Assembly (NCBI RefSeq): GCF_900116385.1
Contig: NZ_FPCI01000001.1
Location: forward strand, 558,001-622,000
Length of the DNA stretch: 64,000 bases
Reading direction: 5' to 3'
DNA from: Pseudoxanthomonas sp. YR558
Lineage (GTDB): Bacteria; Pseudomonadota; Gammaproteobacteria; Xanthomonadales; Xanthomonadaceae
Shown: positions 36,806 through 44,318 of the stretch, piece after piece
How the letters are laid out: every line of letters begins with the position of its first letter
Numbering within the stretch: position 1 is the first letter of the stretch
Notes under the pieces: generated by a model
Databases searched by the model: none
What the model saw: only the letters and a program-made list of their open reading frames with translations
What the model was told of the DNA's origin: nothing
Program-made: the position numbers and the translations under genes

Positions 36806-37609
36806 ATGCTCGTCCCGCGTTCCCTGCCTGCCCCGCCCCGCGTCCTCTCTACCGGCGCCACCGCCTGGTTCATCGCCGCCACGTTCGGGCAATGGGCCTT
36901 CGTCGCGTTCATCGTGTTGTTCTTCGGCGGGCCGGTGCTCGGCGGCGATCTGTCGCCCCTCAATGCCAAGCCGCACGTCACCGGCTATGTGCCCGGTGAC
37001 GTCGTGGGCAACCTGCAGTTCGTCGGCCATGCGCTGCTGGCCGGGCTGGTGACCTTTGCCGGCGCCTGGCAGTTGGTGCCGGCGCTACGTCGGCGCTGGC
37101 CCGCGCTGCACCGCTGGAACGGCCGCGTCTTCCTGTCGGTCGCCCTGGTGGTCACGCTCACTGGCTTCTATCTGGTCTGGGTGCGCGGCTCGCAGCTGGG
37201 GCCGGCCAGCAACCTGTCCATTTCGTTGAACGGGTTGCTGATCGTGATCTTCGCGCTGCTGGCCTGGCGCAGTGCGCGCGCGAAGGACCTCGCCAGCCAT
37301 CGCCGCCACGCACTGCGCGCCTATCTGCTGGTGAACGGGGTGTGGTTCCTGCGCATCGGCATCATGCTGGCCGGGCTGGTGCTCACGCCGCTGGGCATCA
37401 CGATCGACTACACCGGCGCGCCCTTCATCCTGGTCAGTTTCGGCAGCTGGCTGCTGCCGCTGGCGGTGCTGGCGCTGTACTTCGGCGCCGAGCGTTCGCG
37501 CCACGCCGGCGTGAAGGTCGCGATGGGCGCCCTGCTGTGGCTGCTCGCGCTGCTCACCGCAGCAGGCAGCGCAGCGGCGATCGCCTTCATGTGGTGGCCG
37601 GTGCTGTAG
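36806..37609 (+). CDS. DUF2306 domain multipass membrane protein
   Basis: Start at 36806, with GGAG about 10 bases upstream. The 267-residue protein has about six or seven TM helices (AWFIAATFGQWAFVAFIVLF, GNLQFVGHALLAGLVTFAGAWQLV, RVFLSVALVVTLTGFYLVW, and so on) with a conserved His in FVGHALLAG and WPALHRWNGR. The family is a poorly known heme- or redox-like membrane fold. It is divergent from the membrane AraC regulator, suggesting regulatory linkage. Confidence 0.82.
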   Translation: MLVPRSLPAPPRVLSTGATAWFIAATFGQWAFVAFIVLFFGGPVLGGDLSPLNAKPHVTGYVPGDVVGNLQFVGHALLAGLVTFAGAWQLVPALRRRWPALHRWNGRVFLSVALVVTLTGFYLVWVRGSQLGPASNLSISLNGLLIVIFALLAWRSARAKDLASHRRHALRAYLLVNGVWFLRIGIMLAGLVLTPLGITIDYTGAPFILVSFGSWLLPLAVLALYFGAERSRHAGVKVAMGALLWLLALLTAAGSAAAIAFMWWPVL

Positions 37610-37629
37610 GCCACCGGAAAATGGCGTTC

Positions 37630-37657
37630 GCAGGCTGGGTTGCCAGACCCAGCCTGC
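37630..37657. repeat. REP hairpin, family A
   Basis: GCAGGCTGGGT (37630-37640) pairs perfectly with ACCCAGCCTGC (37647-37657) around TGCCAG. It sits between the convergent DUF2306 and DUF2892 genes and could serve as a bidirectional terminator. Confidence 0.8.
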
Positions 37658-37676
37658 TTGGCCGAGGTGTCGCGCT

Positions 37677-37859
37677 TCACCGCTTGCAGGTGTTGACCCC
37701 CAGCAGGCGGTACAGCGGGCAGAAATTGAACAGCCCCGTCGCCAGCGGAATCACGCCGATCCATGCCCACACCGGTCCGCCGGTGAGTGCCCAGCCGATC
37801 AGCAGCGCGCCGACGATGACGCGGGCCCATTTGTCGAAACCACCTACGTTCGCTTTCAT
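37677..37859 (-). CDS. DUF2892 (YgaP-type) membrane protein, 60 aa
   Basis: MKANVGGFDKWARVIVGALL... is the DUF2892 signature: an N-terminal NVG-x2-D-x3-R motif and two adjacent TM helices (ARVIVGALLIGWALTG and VWAWIGVIPLATGLFNFCPLY), ending in LLGVNTCKR. The conserved Cys pair (FNFCPLYRLLGVNTC) is typical. The family is associated with rhodanese or sulfur-handling proteins, for example YgaP in E. coli, but none is adjacent here. Length is normal. Confidence 0.85.
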   Translation of the reverse strand: MKANVGGFDKWARVIVGALLIGWALTGGPVWAWIGVIPLATGLFNFCPLYRLLGVNTCKR

Positions 37860-38044
37860 GGCAATGCCCTCCGGAAGGTATCGCCAGCATGGGCGGCCCC
37901 TTGCGACGGCGCATTGATCGGAATCAACGGTGCGCCGCTGTTACGACCAAGTGAACATCGCGTGCGCACGACGTACGGTTGGCCGTCGTGCCGCAAGCGG
38001 GGCGTTGGACCGAATGCACGGCATGTCGCCGAAGGAGTCGCATC

Positions 38045-39025
38045 ATGGCCGACCGTCCCCGTTTTCCCGGCGGTACTTTTGGCAATCGCTTCGATCCCGC
38101 CATCGATGGCGAGGTGCTGCCGCCGCCGATCGATCCGGAACGCTTCCGGCATATCCAGTTGCTCAACGAAGCGGTGCTGGTCAACTTCGCGGCGTCGCCC
38201 AATCCGCGCACGCCGTGGGGATGGTCGACGCTGGCGTGGGACGTGACCATGCCCACCACCTTCCTGCCCGGCGTGCACGTGGAAGCGGTGTTGTTCGGCG
38301 AAGGCGAGCAGATCGTGCCGGCGCAGGGCACGCGGCCGGCGCGGCCGTACAACGAGACCACCTACACGCTGTCGCTGCGCACGCCGCTGGCGGTACGGAT
38401 GATGGGCCAGGTAACGCTGGGCATCGATTTCGGCGCGTGCTTCGAGCTGCCGCAACGCAGCGACGTGATCCGCGACCTCATCCGCGAGGAAGTGCGCCGC
38501 GCCTTCCCGTCGTCGGGCCAGGTGACGTTGCGCGGCAGCGAGATCGGCGTGGATTTCGGCATCAATAGTTTCGTCGTCGATATCCCGTTGACGGCGGATG
38601 TGCCGAACTGGTTCGACGCCGACATCGACATGACCCTGGGCTTCGAGGTATTCCCGGTGGACGGCCGGGTCGCGGCGCGCTACGGCTTCGCGCGGACCAA
38701 CGTGTCGTTCGGCACCGCGTCGGCCATCCTCTCCGGCGGCTGTTCGTCGGCGGTGGCGAAGGCGCTGGAAGCCGCCTGCGACGGGTTCTTCGATGGCTTC
38801 ATCGGCCCGGCCATCGCGCGGCAATTGCGCGACCAGGTGCAGGCCGGCATGGACACCGCCCTCGCCGAGTTCAACCAGGGCCGTTCACCGCCGTACAAGG
38901 TGCACGACTTCACCCTGACCGAATTCAACCTGCTGGTGCGCGTGTGTCCGGTCAGCGCACCGCCCCCGCCGCCGGACCCGAATCGTCCGGGACGCGATGG
39001 CGGTTTCGAACCGCTGCATAGCTGA
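38045..39025 (+). CDS. Conserved hypothetical protein, 326 aa
   Basis: The start at 38045 has GGAG at 7 bases. No signal peptide and no TM helix. The protein is mainly beta (FVVDIPLTADVPNWFDADIDMTLGFEVFP) with an Ala/Cys-rich helical part (CSSAVAKALEAACDGFFDGF) and a proline-rich end. I do not recognise a family. It stands alone between the DUF2892 gene (divergent) and the amidohydrolase (convergent), so the context offers no clue. Confidence 0.7.
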   Translation: MADRPRFPGGTFGNRFDPAIDGEVLPPPIDPERFRHIQLLNEAVLVNFAASPNPRTPWGWSTLAWDVTMPTTFLPGVHVEAVLFGEGEQIVPAQGTRPARPYNETTYTLSLRTPLAVRMMGQVTLGIDFGACFELPQRSDVIRDLIREEVRRAFPSSGQVTLRGSEIGVDFGINSFVVDIPLTADVPNWFDADIDMTLGFEVFPVDGRVAARYGFARTNVSFGTASAILSGGCSSAVAKALEAACDGFFDGFIGPAIARQLRDQVQAGMDTALAEFNQGRSPPYKVHDFTLTEFNLLVRVCPVSAPPPPPDPNRPGRDGGFEPLHS

Positions 39026-39032
39026 GCACGGA

Positions 39033-39872
39033 TCAGCGTCCGAACAGCTTTCTCGCATTCCCGCTGCGGATCTTCGCTTTCTCGTCGGCGGTCAGGCCGA
39101 GGCGTTCGAACGCGTCGACGGTACGGCCCAGGCCGATCTGCGGATAGTCCGAGCCGAGCAGGACATGGTCGAGGCCGACGTTGCGCAGGGTCCAGAGGAA
39201 TTCCTCTTCGACCGGCGAATCGGCCACGACCAGGACGGTGGCGGAGATGTCGAAGTACAGGTTGTCGAAGCCGAAGCCGTCGGCGGTGCGGGCCAGCGCG
39301 AGGATGTTCCAGAACCGGAAGTTCAGGCCGCCGATGTGGGCGAGGATGAACTTGGTCTTCGGCACGCGCACGACCAGATTGAACAGCTTTTCGCTGTCGC
39401 CGGGCAGGATGTTGGCGTTGTCCATCAACACGGTGAGGCCGAGTTCGCCGGCCTTGCGCACCAGGGTTTCCACGCGCGGGTCGCCGATGTCGAAACCCTG
39501 GGTGTGGGCGTGGATCTTCAGCACCTTCACGCCGGCGGCAGCCACGCGCGTGAGTTCCGCCACGGCGGCATCGCCGTCGTAGGGGTGCACGGTGGCGATG
39601 GGCAGTACGTCGGGATGCGCCGCGGCCAGCGCGATCACGGTGTCGTTGCCGGCACGGATCTTCGCCAGCTCGCCCTGCCGGGCCTGGTGCGGACCGCCGA
39701 ACCACATCACGCCGATGCCCGACAGTTCCAGGGCGGCGGCGCGCACGTCGTCGCGGTACTGCCGCAAGGAGGTTTCGCCGTCGCGCAGGTGCACGTGGAC
39801 ATCGAATACGGGGCCGGCGGCCAGCGCCACGGGGGACATCAGGCAAAGCGACAGGACCAGCGCGCGCAGCAT
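39033..39872 (-). CDS. Amidohydrolase family 2 protein, exported
   Basis: The start at 39872 gives MLRALVLSLCLMSPVALA, a signal peptide; upstream in-frame codons are possible. The TIM-barrel metal ligands are present: DVHVHL at the mature N-terminus, the His in LAHIGGLNF, the Lys/His in KVLKIHAHTQG, and the Asp in LLGSDYPQIG. Family members hydrolyse or decarboxylate small aromatic or lactone compounds. The 279-residue length is normal, but a periplasmic location is unusual for the family. Just upstream lies the SdpR gene promoter, divergently oriented. Confidence 0.83.
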   Translation of the reverse strand: MLRALVLSLCLMSPVALAAGPVFDVHVHLRDGETSLRQYRDDVRAAALELSGIGVMWFGGPHQARQGELAKIRAGNDTVIALAAAHPDVLPIATVHPYDGDAAVAELTRVAAAGVKVLKIHAHTQGFDIGDPRVETLVRKAGELGLTVLMDNANILPGDSEKLFNLVVRVPKTKFILAHIGGLNFRFWNILALARTADGFGFDNLYFDISATVLVVADSPVEEEFLWTLRNVGLDHVLLGSDYPQIGLGRTVDAFERLGLTADEKAKIRSGNARKLFGR

Positions 39873-39976
39873 GCGTCGTCTCACAACAAGGGAAGGCGCG
39901 CATGGTGCCATGCGCCTGTACATCGCGTGTTTCGAGCGCGTAGACACGCCCTCGTCCCCCGGCCGACCAACGGCGC

Positions 39977-40007
39977 TTGACACATTTCGATAGTTAGCTA
40001 ACTATCG
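39977..40007 (+). promoter_or_regulatory. Promoter and perfect palindromic operator of the SdpR-like gene
   Basis: A perfect -35 TTGACA (39977-39982) is followed, 16 bp later, by a -10-like TAACTA (39999-40004). A perfect 20-bp palindrome CGATAGTTAG-CTAACTATCG (39988-40007) overlaps the spacer and the -10. The ATG is at 40012 with no Shine-Dalgarno between, so the transcript should start on or very near the ATG. This matches autoregulation by the ArsR protein. Box assignments are from sequence only. Confidence 0.72.
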
Positions 40008-40011
40008 CATC

Positions 40012-40308
40012 ATGAGCCAGGTCTTCCGCGCCCTTTCCGATCCCACCCGCCGGCAGGTGCTGCAGTTGTTGCGCCAGGGCCCGATGAGTGCGGGCGAGTT
40101 GAGCGACCAGTTCGATGTGTCGAAGCCGACGATGTCGGCGCATTTCGCGGTGTTGAAGGAGGCCGACCTGGTGCATGCGGAAAAGGTCGGCAAGTCGGTG
40201 ATCTATCACTTGAAGCTGTCGGTGCTGGAAGACGCGCTGCTCGGCTTCGTCCACTCGTTCGGTGCGGGCAAGGCTGCGCCGAAGGCCAAGAAGGAGTCGT
40301 CGCGATGA
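40012..40308 (+). CDS. ArsR/SmtB family autorepressor (SdpR-like)
   Basis: A 98-residue winged-helix protein: ALSDPTRRQVLQLLRQG, then MSAGELSDQFDVSKPTMSAHFAVLKEADLVHAEK as the HTH and wing. There are no obvious metal-binding cysteines, so it fits the autorepressor SdpR group rather than arsenic or metal sensors. Its stop overlaps the ATG of the SdpI-like gene (40305), so the two are translated together. The palindrome immediately upstream is the likely operator. Confidence 0.87.
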   Translation: MSQVFRALSDPTRRQVLQLLRQGPMSAGELSDQFDVSKPTMSAHFAVLKEADLVHAEKVGKSVIYHLKLSVLEDALLGFVHSFGAGKAAPKAKKESSR

Positions 40309-40685
40309 ACAGAGAAGTGGCTACCAGTCTGGCGTGGGGCATCGGCATCGTGGTGCTGGCGCTGTGCGCGACCTTCGCCCGCCAGCAGGGGGTGATCGAC
40401 AGCGAGATGGTCGACCGCATCGTGATGGGGGCGATCGGGTTGATGGTGGCGTGGTTCGGCAACCAGGTGCCGAAGCGGTTCGTACCCAGTGCGCGGGCGC
40501 GGCAGGCGCAGCGCGTGGCCGGTTGGTCGATGGCGCTCAGCGGCCTGGTCTATGCGGGCTTCTGGATCGCGGCGCCGAAGGACGTGGCGGTGATCGGCGG
40601 CACGCTGGCGGTGCTGTTGGGCATCGCGGTGACGGTGGCGTATTGCCTGTCGCTGCGGAACAAGGCGCGGGTGTCGGGGGCGTGA
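40305..40685 (+). CDS. SdpI-like four-helix membrane protein
   Basis: The 126-residue protein has four TM helices (SLAWGIGIVVLALCATFARQ, IVMGAIGLMVAWFGNQVPK, WSMALSGLVYAGFWIA, VIGGTLAVLLGIAVTVAYCLSL). The GNQVPKRF motif after the second helix and the WSMALSG stretch resemble the SdpI C-terminal half (GNxxPK and W...R.xG). In Bacillus SdpI protects the cell from the SdpC toxin and titrates SdpR. The overlapping ATGA with the ArsR gene mirrors the sdpRI arrangement. No toxin gene is seen nearby. Confidence 0.75.
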   Translation: MNREVATSLAWGIGIVVLALCATFARQQGVIDSEMVDRIVMGAIGLMVAWFGNQVPKRFVPSARARQAQRVAGWSMALSGLVYAGFWIAAPKDVAVIGGTLAVLLGIAVTVAYCLSLRNKARVSGA

Positions 40686-40718
40686 GGGGCATGCGGTGAA
40701 GCCCCTCGTACGTGGTCG

Positions 40719-41246
40719 TCAGGGGTCGTGGGACAGGCAGGCCTGCATCCACGGCTCCGCCAGCAGCGCGTCCCGCTGGTCGTCCGCCATGGGCACGGCC
40801 CGGTAATAGGGAAAGCACGAGCCGTTCGCACGCGTGAGGTCGGAGAGCCTGCCCTCACAGAGCTGCAGCGGCTTGTCGATGCGCTGCCACCCGTCTTCGC
40901 ATTCGGTGTCGGTCTCGGAACTTGGACGACCGCAGATGTGCGTGCGCCTGGCGTCGGTGGAGGAGATCGCGTGCGCGATGACTCGGCCTGCGTACGCCTT
41001 TCCGGAGGCGAAATGGAACCAAGTTCCGCAGATGCGGTCGCCGCGCTGGAACAGGCGGTAGCGGCTGCACTCTTCCGGCGATGTCGTGCCCTCGCACGCC
41101 TCCCATTCGCCGGCGAACGCACCGACCGTTGGCGCCTCCGAAACAGCCTGCGGTGTGACCGACGCGGCACGGATACCTGACGGCTCGGCACCGAGTCCTG
41201 TGCATGCACCCACGCTCAACACCACCACCACGATCAAGATACGCAT
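40719..41246 (-). CDS. Cys-rich lipoprotein of unknown function
   Basis: The start at 41246 has GGGAGGG at about 8 bases and gives MRILIVVVVLSVGAC, a short lipoprotein signal (Cys15). The mature 160 residues have eight or more cysteines (ACEG, ECSR, ICGTW, HICGR, ECED, LCEG, SCFPY, ACLS), suggesting disulfides. No domain is recognised. It lies on the side of the tandem array and is transcribed away from it, so the array could be part of its 5' region. Confidence 0.75.
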   Translation of the reverse strand: MRILIVVVVLSVGACTGLGAEPSGIRAASVTPQAVSEAPTVGAFAGEWEACEGTTSPEECSRYRLFQRGDRICGTWFHFASGKAYAGRVIAHAISSTDARRTHICGRPSSETDTECEDGWQRIDKPLQLCEGRLSDLTRANGSCFPYYRAVPMADDQRDALLAEPWMQACLSHDP

Positions 41247-41323
41247 CCAGAATCCCTCCCGACCAGCGTTACCCCATGCTACGGCGTCGGAGGACGTCGC
41301 GGCGATCGGAGGTTCGCGGTCCC

Positions 41324-41421
41324 GTAGGCTGGGTTGCAAACCCAGCTGAGCGCGGCGCGACCGAAGCACGCGACCCGCCCGACACCGCACCCAGGCATTT
41401 CGGCTGATGCGCCAGCCTACG
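41324..41421. repeat. REP pair, family A, upstream of the lipoprotein gene
   Basis: GTAGGCTGGGTT (41324-41335) pairs with AACCCAGC (41339-41346) to give one hairpin; a second, inverted element GGCTGATGCGCCAGCCTAC lies at 41402-41420. Together they form a BIME-like inverted pair about 75 bases apart. The array begins immediately after. Confidence 0.7.
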
Positions 41422-41424
41422 TGT

Positions 41425-41667
41425 GAGTAGAACCACCCTCTTTCACGGACGCATGCACCTATTTGGTGAAACGTTCGATGTTTTTCGGTGTCGCGACACC
41501 GTTAGTGTGAGAAGAAACACCGTTTTACATGGAACGTTCGATCTTAGTGTGAGAAGAAACACCCGTTTAGGCGGAACGTTGGACCTTAGTGAGAGAAGAA
41601 ACACTCTTTTAGGTCGAACGTTGGATCTTAGTGAGAGAAGAAACACCACAACTGTGAGAAGAAACAC
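41425..41667 (+). repeat. Tandem array on a 21-nt lattice (GAGAAGAAACAC / AACGTT units)
   Basis: The 12-mer GAGAAGAAACAC occurs at 41509, 41551, 41593, 41635 and 41656: steps of 42, 42, 42 and 21. A degenerate copy (GAGTAGAACCAC) lies at 41425, exactly 84 before the first. AACGTT occurs at 41470, 41533, 41575 and 41617, always 24 bases after a lattice point. Three complete 42-nt units run 41503-41628, followed by shortened ones. A 16-bp palindrome CGGTGTCGCGACACCG sits at 41486-41501. There are no spacers, so it is not a CRISPR. One forward frame stays open (a 14-residue repeat with VRRNT), as expected for a 42-nt period. Confidence 0.9.
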
Positions 41668-41679
41668 GCTCGGAGCTTC

Positions 41680-41702
41680 GTAGGGCGGGCTCAAGCCCGC
41701 CA
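41680..41702. repeat. REP hairpin, family B (GTAGGGCGGGC type)
   Basis: GGCGGGCTCAAGCCCGCC forms a perfect short hairpin preceded by GTAG. It sits between the array and the 3' end of the RAYT gene. Confidence 0.8.
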
Positions 41703-41717
41703 CAAAGCCCCGCCTGC

Positions 41718-42248
41718 CTATCGCTCCCCCATCCCCTCCAAGACCACCGGCTCCACCGCCCAATCCAAGGGATAGACACCCGTGGCGGCCCATTGCCGGA
41801 ACGAGGTGTAAGGCCAATCGGCGGCACGCGCGACATACCCGTGCTTCACGGGATTGATGTGTACGTAGTCGACAACGCGGCGGAGATCGTCGTCGTCACG
41901 CACCAGGTGCTCCCAATAGCGTCGTTGCCAGATGCCCCGCTCCCGGCGGGCGATACGCCGCGATGATCGACGTTCGTGGATGGGCAACGCCCGGCTGAAA
42001 CCGGATTTGATCTGCGCCCAGCGGTTGGCATTGTCGGCGTCGCCGTCCGGCAACCGCCACACGCAATGCAGATGGTCGGGCATCACCGCGATGGCCAGCA
42101 GATGGAACGGTCGCGCCGCCTTCGCCGCCCGGAATGCATCACGCAGCAGGTCGATGTGTTCGACGAGCAAGCCGCGGCGACGCTCCAGCAGATTCACGGT
42201 GAAGAAGTAGGTGCCGCCCGGCACCCAGACGCGGCGGTAATTCGACAT
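41718..42248 (-). CDS. REP-associated tyrosine transposase (RAYT)
   Basis: A 176-residue IS200-like single-strand HUH enzyme: YRRVWVPGGTYFFTVNLLER at the N-terminus, the HUH motif in MPDHLHCVWRLP, and the catalytic Tyr in VVDYVHINPVKHGY, followed by WPYTSFRQW. RAYTs cut single-stranded DNA at REP hairpins. Its flanks carry several REPs of the GTAGGGCGGGC family (41680, 42340-42617), which is the expected arrangement. All catalytic residues are present. The protein is full length. Confidence 0.9.
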   Translation of the reverse strand: MSNYRRVWVPGGTYFFTVNLLERRRGLLVEHIDLLRDAFRAAKAARPFHLLAIAVMPDHLHCVWRLPDGDADNANRWAQIKSGFSRALPIHERRSSRRIARRERGIWQRRYWEHLVRDDDDLRRVVDYVHINPVKHGYVARAADWPYTSFRQWAATGVYPLDWAVEPVVLEGMGER

Positions 42249-42339
42249 GGCGGCAGCGTGCCGGAGGCATCACGCGATCACCGTCGCCGCAGATCCCCCT
42301 TCCATGTCGGAGAAGTCCGACCCGCGCAAGCGGCACACC

Positions 42340-42617
42340 GGTGGGCCAGGGCCCACCCTACGCCATCCATCACCGCCCGACGCACCCCGCTATCCCATCA
42401 AGCGTAGGGCGGGCTCAAGCCCGCCTTACGGGTTACGCGTCGATAGTTCGACATGCCAGCAGCGTGCCGGCGCCATCGGGCGACCACCCTCGCCGCAGAC
42501 CGCGTATCCCGGTCAGAAAACTACAACGAACAGGTGGGCCCAGGCCCAACCTACACACCCCATCCCCCACACCCGCCCGCGACCCCTTACGCAGGGCGGG
42601 CTTAAGCTCGCCTTACG
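42340..42617. repeat. Cluster of four REP hairpins, family B
   Basis: Elements at 42340-42362 (GGTGGGCC/GGCCCACC, inverted), 42404-42429 (GTAGGGCGGGCTCAAGCCCG), 42532-42555 (inverted, CAACCTAC end) and 42591-42617 (GGCGGGCTTAAGCTCGCC, degenerate). They alternate in orientation. They fill most of the 405-base gap between the RAYT and DUF5677-like genes (42249-42653); I see no other gene in it. Confidence 0.8.
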
Positions 42618-42653
42618 CGTTAAAAGAAAAGCACGCAGATATCGACGGGGCGC

Positions 42654-44186
42654 CTAGGTATCGGAGAGTACCGAGAAAACTACCAACTGCTTAGAGCTTC
42701 CGGGATAGACGCGATCAACATCGACGCAAATTTTATTGAACAAGCTTACCGCGTCTTCCAACACACTCTCCATCTCTCGCTGAACACCTCTAGGAATTCG
42801 ATGAAGTCTATGCAAAGGATTCAAACAAGTGGTCAGTGAGGCATCCCTTACCGCAGCCCAACTCCCATGAACGAAGGCCGAAGACCAGCCGTAGAAAGCA
42901 TCGTAGTCTGCTTTAACTCCGGCGGCATCGGCCATCTTCCTAAGATCAGCATCGCACCAATGGCCAAGCGAAACCTCTACGAACTCTTCCGAAGAGTCCT
43001 CATTAGCGATCATAGCCAATGACTCTTCGCTCAAGAACTTGGGCGGATCCGCTGACTCATCAAGCTTCAGAAGCGCCAACTTCGCTTGACCAACACCAAA
43101 TTTCCTGAATCTCACCCACATCTCTGGATCATCTTTCAGTATCAAGTACGCCAACGTTATTCGGCACTCGACAAGCGTTCTAAGCAGAAGTCGACCGCTA
43201 ATTCCATTCCTATTCCTTCCATGAAGTACCTCAAGAAGAACATTTCCAGAGAACAGTGCAATACCGAAGGCAGCATCGAGCCTAGCATCGAGATCCGTTG
43301 TCGTTTGAAGATTCAAGAATCTATCTACGAGTTCCGCCTGTTTCTCAAACCAGTCTCGATGCAATGAATCCTCATCAACCCGCGACGCGGACTCACTCGC
43401 CTTATTCATAGGAATGCAATCACTTCTATCAAGACTTTCTTTCCAGAAAGATCGACACCAGTCGGATTCGACATCACCCTCATCAGGGGACATCATCCGG
43501 AAGGCCATCTCTGCAGCTCTGATTGATGGCCTTATATGTCGCATCTCTTCCATTTCAGGCGTTAGCTCGACATACCTCAATAGGTTTTTGACCATGTCTG
43601 CGGGGAAGTGCGCTCTTCCAGAGCCAATCTTGAACATCAGAATCAGCCAGCGAATGTCGGTTGACTCTTGAGATTGGTGATCCAAACATTTGGTGACCGC
43701 AACTACCAAATGCCTAGCATCGTCATCCCCCAAATCTTCCCCCAGCAAATGAGCCCAACGATCGCGGGCAGGAAGCGATTCGAACATTAGGATTGGCCTA
43801 AGGGCGGCTCGCCCATTCGGGCTAGCAAGAAGAACTACACATATTTCCTCAATTCCGGCTGGAAAGGACTCCAACCCAGAATGAGTAAGATCAAGCACAG
43901 GATCATCCTGTGCGGTACGCACGATAACGGCCAATCGTTCTGCAATCTCAAGGAATGCCTTCAAGGCCTCCTTGCGAGGCATGAAGCTTATAACTAGTGC
44001 TGCCCAGAGAAGCTCAGGAAGCCGATTGTTGACCCAAGAAGAGAAGGCCAACTTCCCCTGAGGGAGCATATGAAGCATGGGCGGAAGCAGCTTCTTACCA
44101 ACCTTCTTGTGCTGATCAAGAGTGCTGCTATGGCTCTTCGACCTATTTCTGCGCTTAGCCTTGTCTCGCTTCTTGTTCACTAACAT
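42654..44186 (-). CDS. DUF5677-like protein in AT-rich DNA
   Basis: The start at 44186 (MLVNKKRDKAKRRNRSKS) has an AGGA site at the right distance; the frame continues upstream only as shadow sequence of the next gene. The 510-residue protein has no signal peptide. The region around SGRLLLRTLVECRITLAYLILKDDPEMWVRFRKFGVGQAKLALLKL and WSSAFVHGSW resembles DUF5677, a helical domain found in many accessory proteins. The gene is clearly AT-richer than its neighbours (43% GC in one 60-base line counted, about 48% overall by eye) and uses different codons, so it was probably acquired. The function is unknown; a defence role is possible but not shown. Confidence 0.75.
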   Translation of the reverse strand: MLVNKKRDKAKRRNRSKSHSSTLDQHKKVGKKLLPPMLHMLPQGKLAFSSWVNNRLPELLWAALVISFMPRKEALKAFLEIAERLAVIVRTAQDDPVLDLTHSGLESFPAGIEEICVVLLASPNGRAALRPILMFESLPARDRWAHLLGEDLGDDDARHLVVAVTKCLDHQSQESTDIRWLILMFKIGSGRAHFPADMVKNLLRYVELTPEMEEMRHIRPSIRAAEMAFRMMSPDEGDVESDWCRSFWKESLDRSDCIPMNKASESASRVDEDSLHRDWFEKQAELVDRFLNLQTTTDLDARLDAAFGIALFSGNVLLEVLHGRNRNGISGRLLLRTLVECRITLAYLILKDDPEMWVRFRKFGVGQAKLALLKLDESADPPKFLSEESLAMIANEDSSEEFVEVSLGHWCDADLRKMADAAGVKADYDAFYGWSSAFVHGSWAAVRDASLTTCLNPLHRLHRIPRGVQREMESVLEDAVSLFNKICVDVDRVYPGSSKQLVVFSVLSDT

Positions 44187-44318
44187 CAGTTCCTTGTTGG
44201 CATGGCCTCCAGTGGAGCCGGCAGGCCTATGGCCATGCCGACTCGTACCTATAATGTATCCGCCACTCTCCCTTTCATCCCTCATGAAGTCCCCCACCCC
44301 AGCCGCCCTCACCCCCAA

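Noticed and set aside
41425..41667. CRISPR array
   Set aside because: The whole unit is conserved with no unique spacers, and no cas genes are nearby.
41423..41683. The open frame through the tandem array as a real 86-residue gene with VRRNT repeats
   Set aside because: It lacks a convincing start and ribosome site, and the frame is open simply because the period is a multiple of 3; the opposite strand is open too. Kept as an alternative in the array finding.
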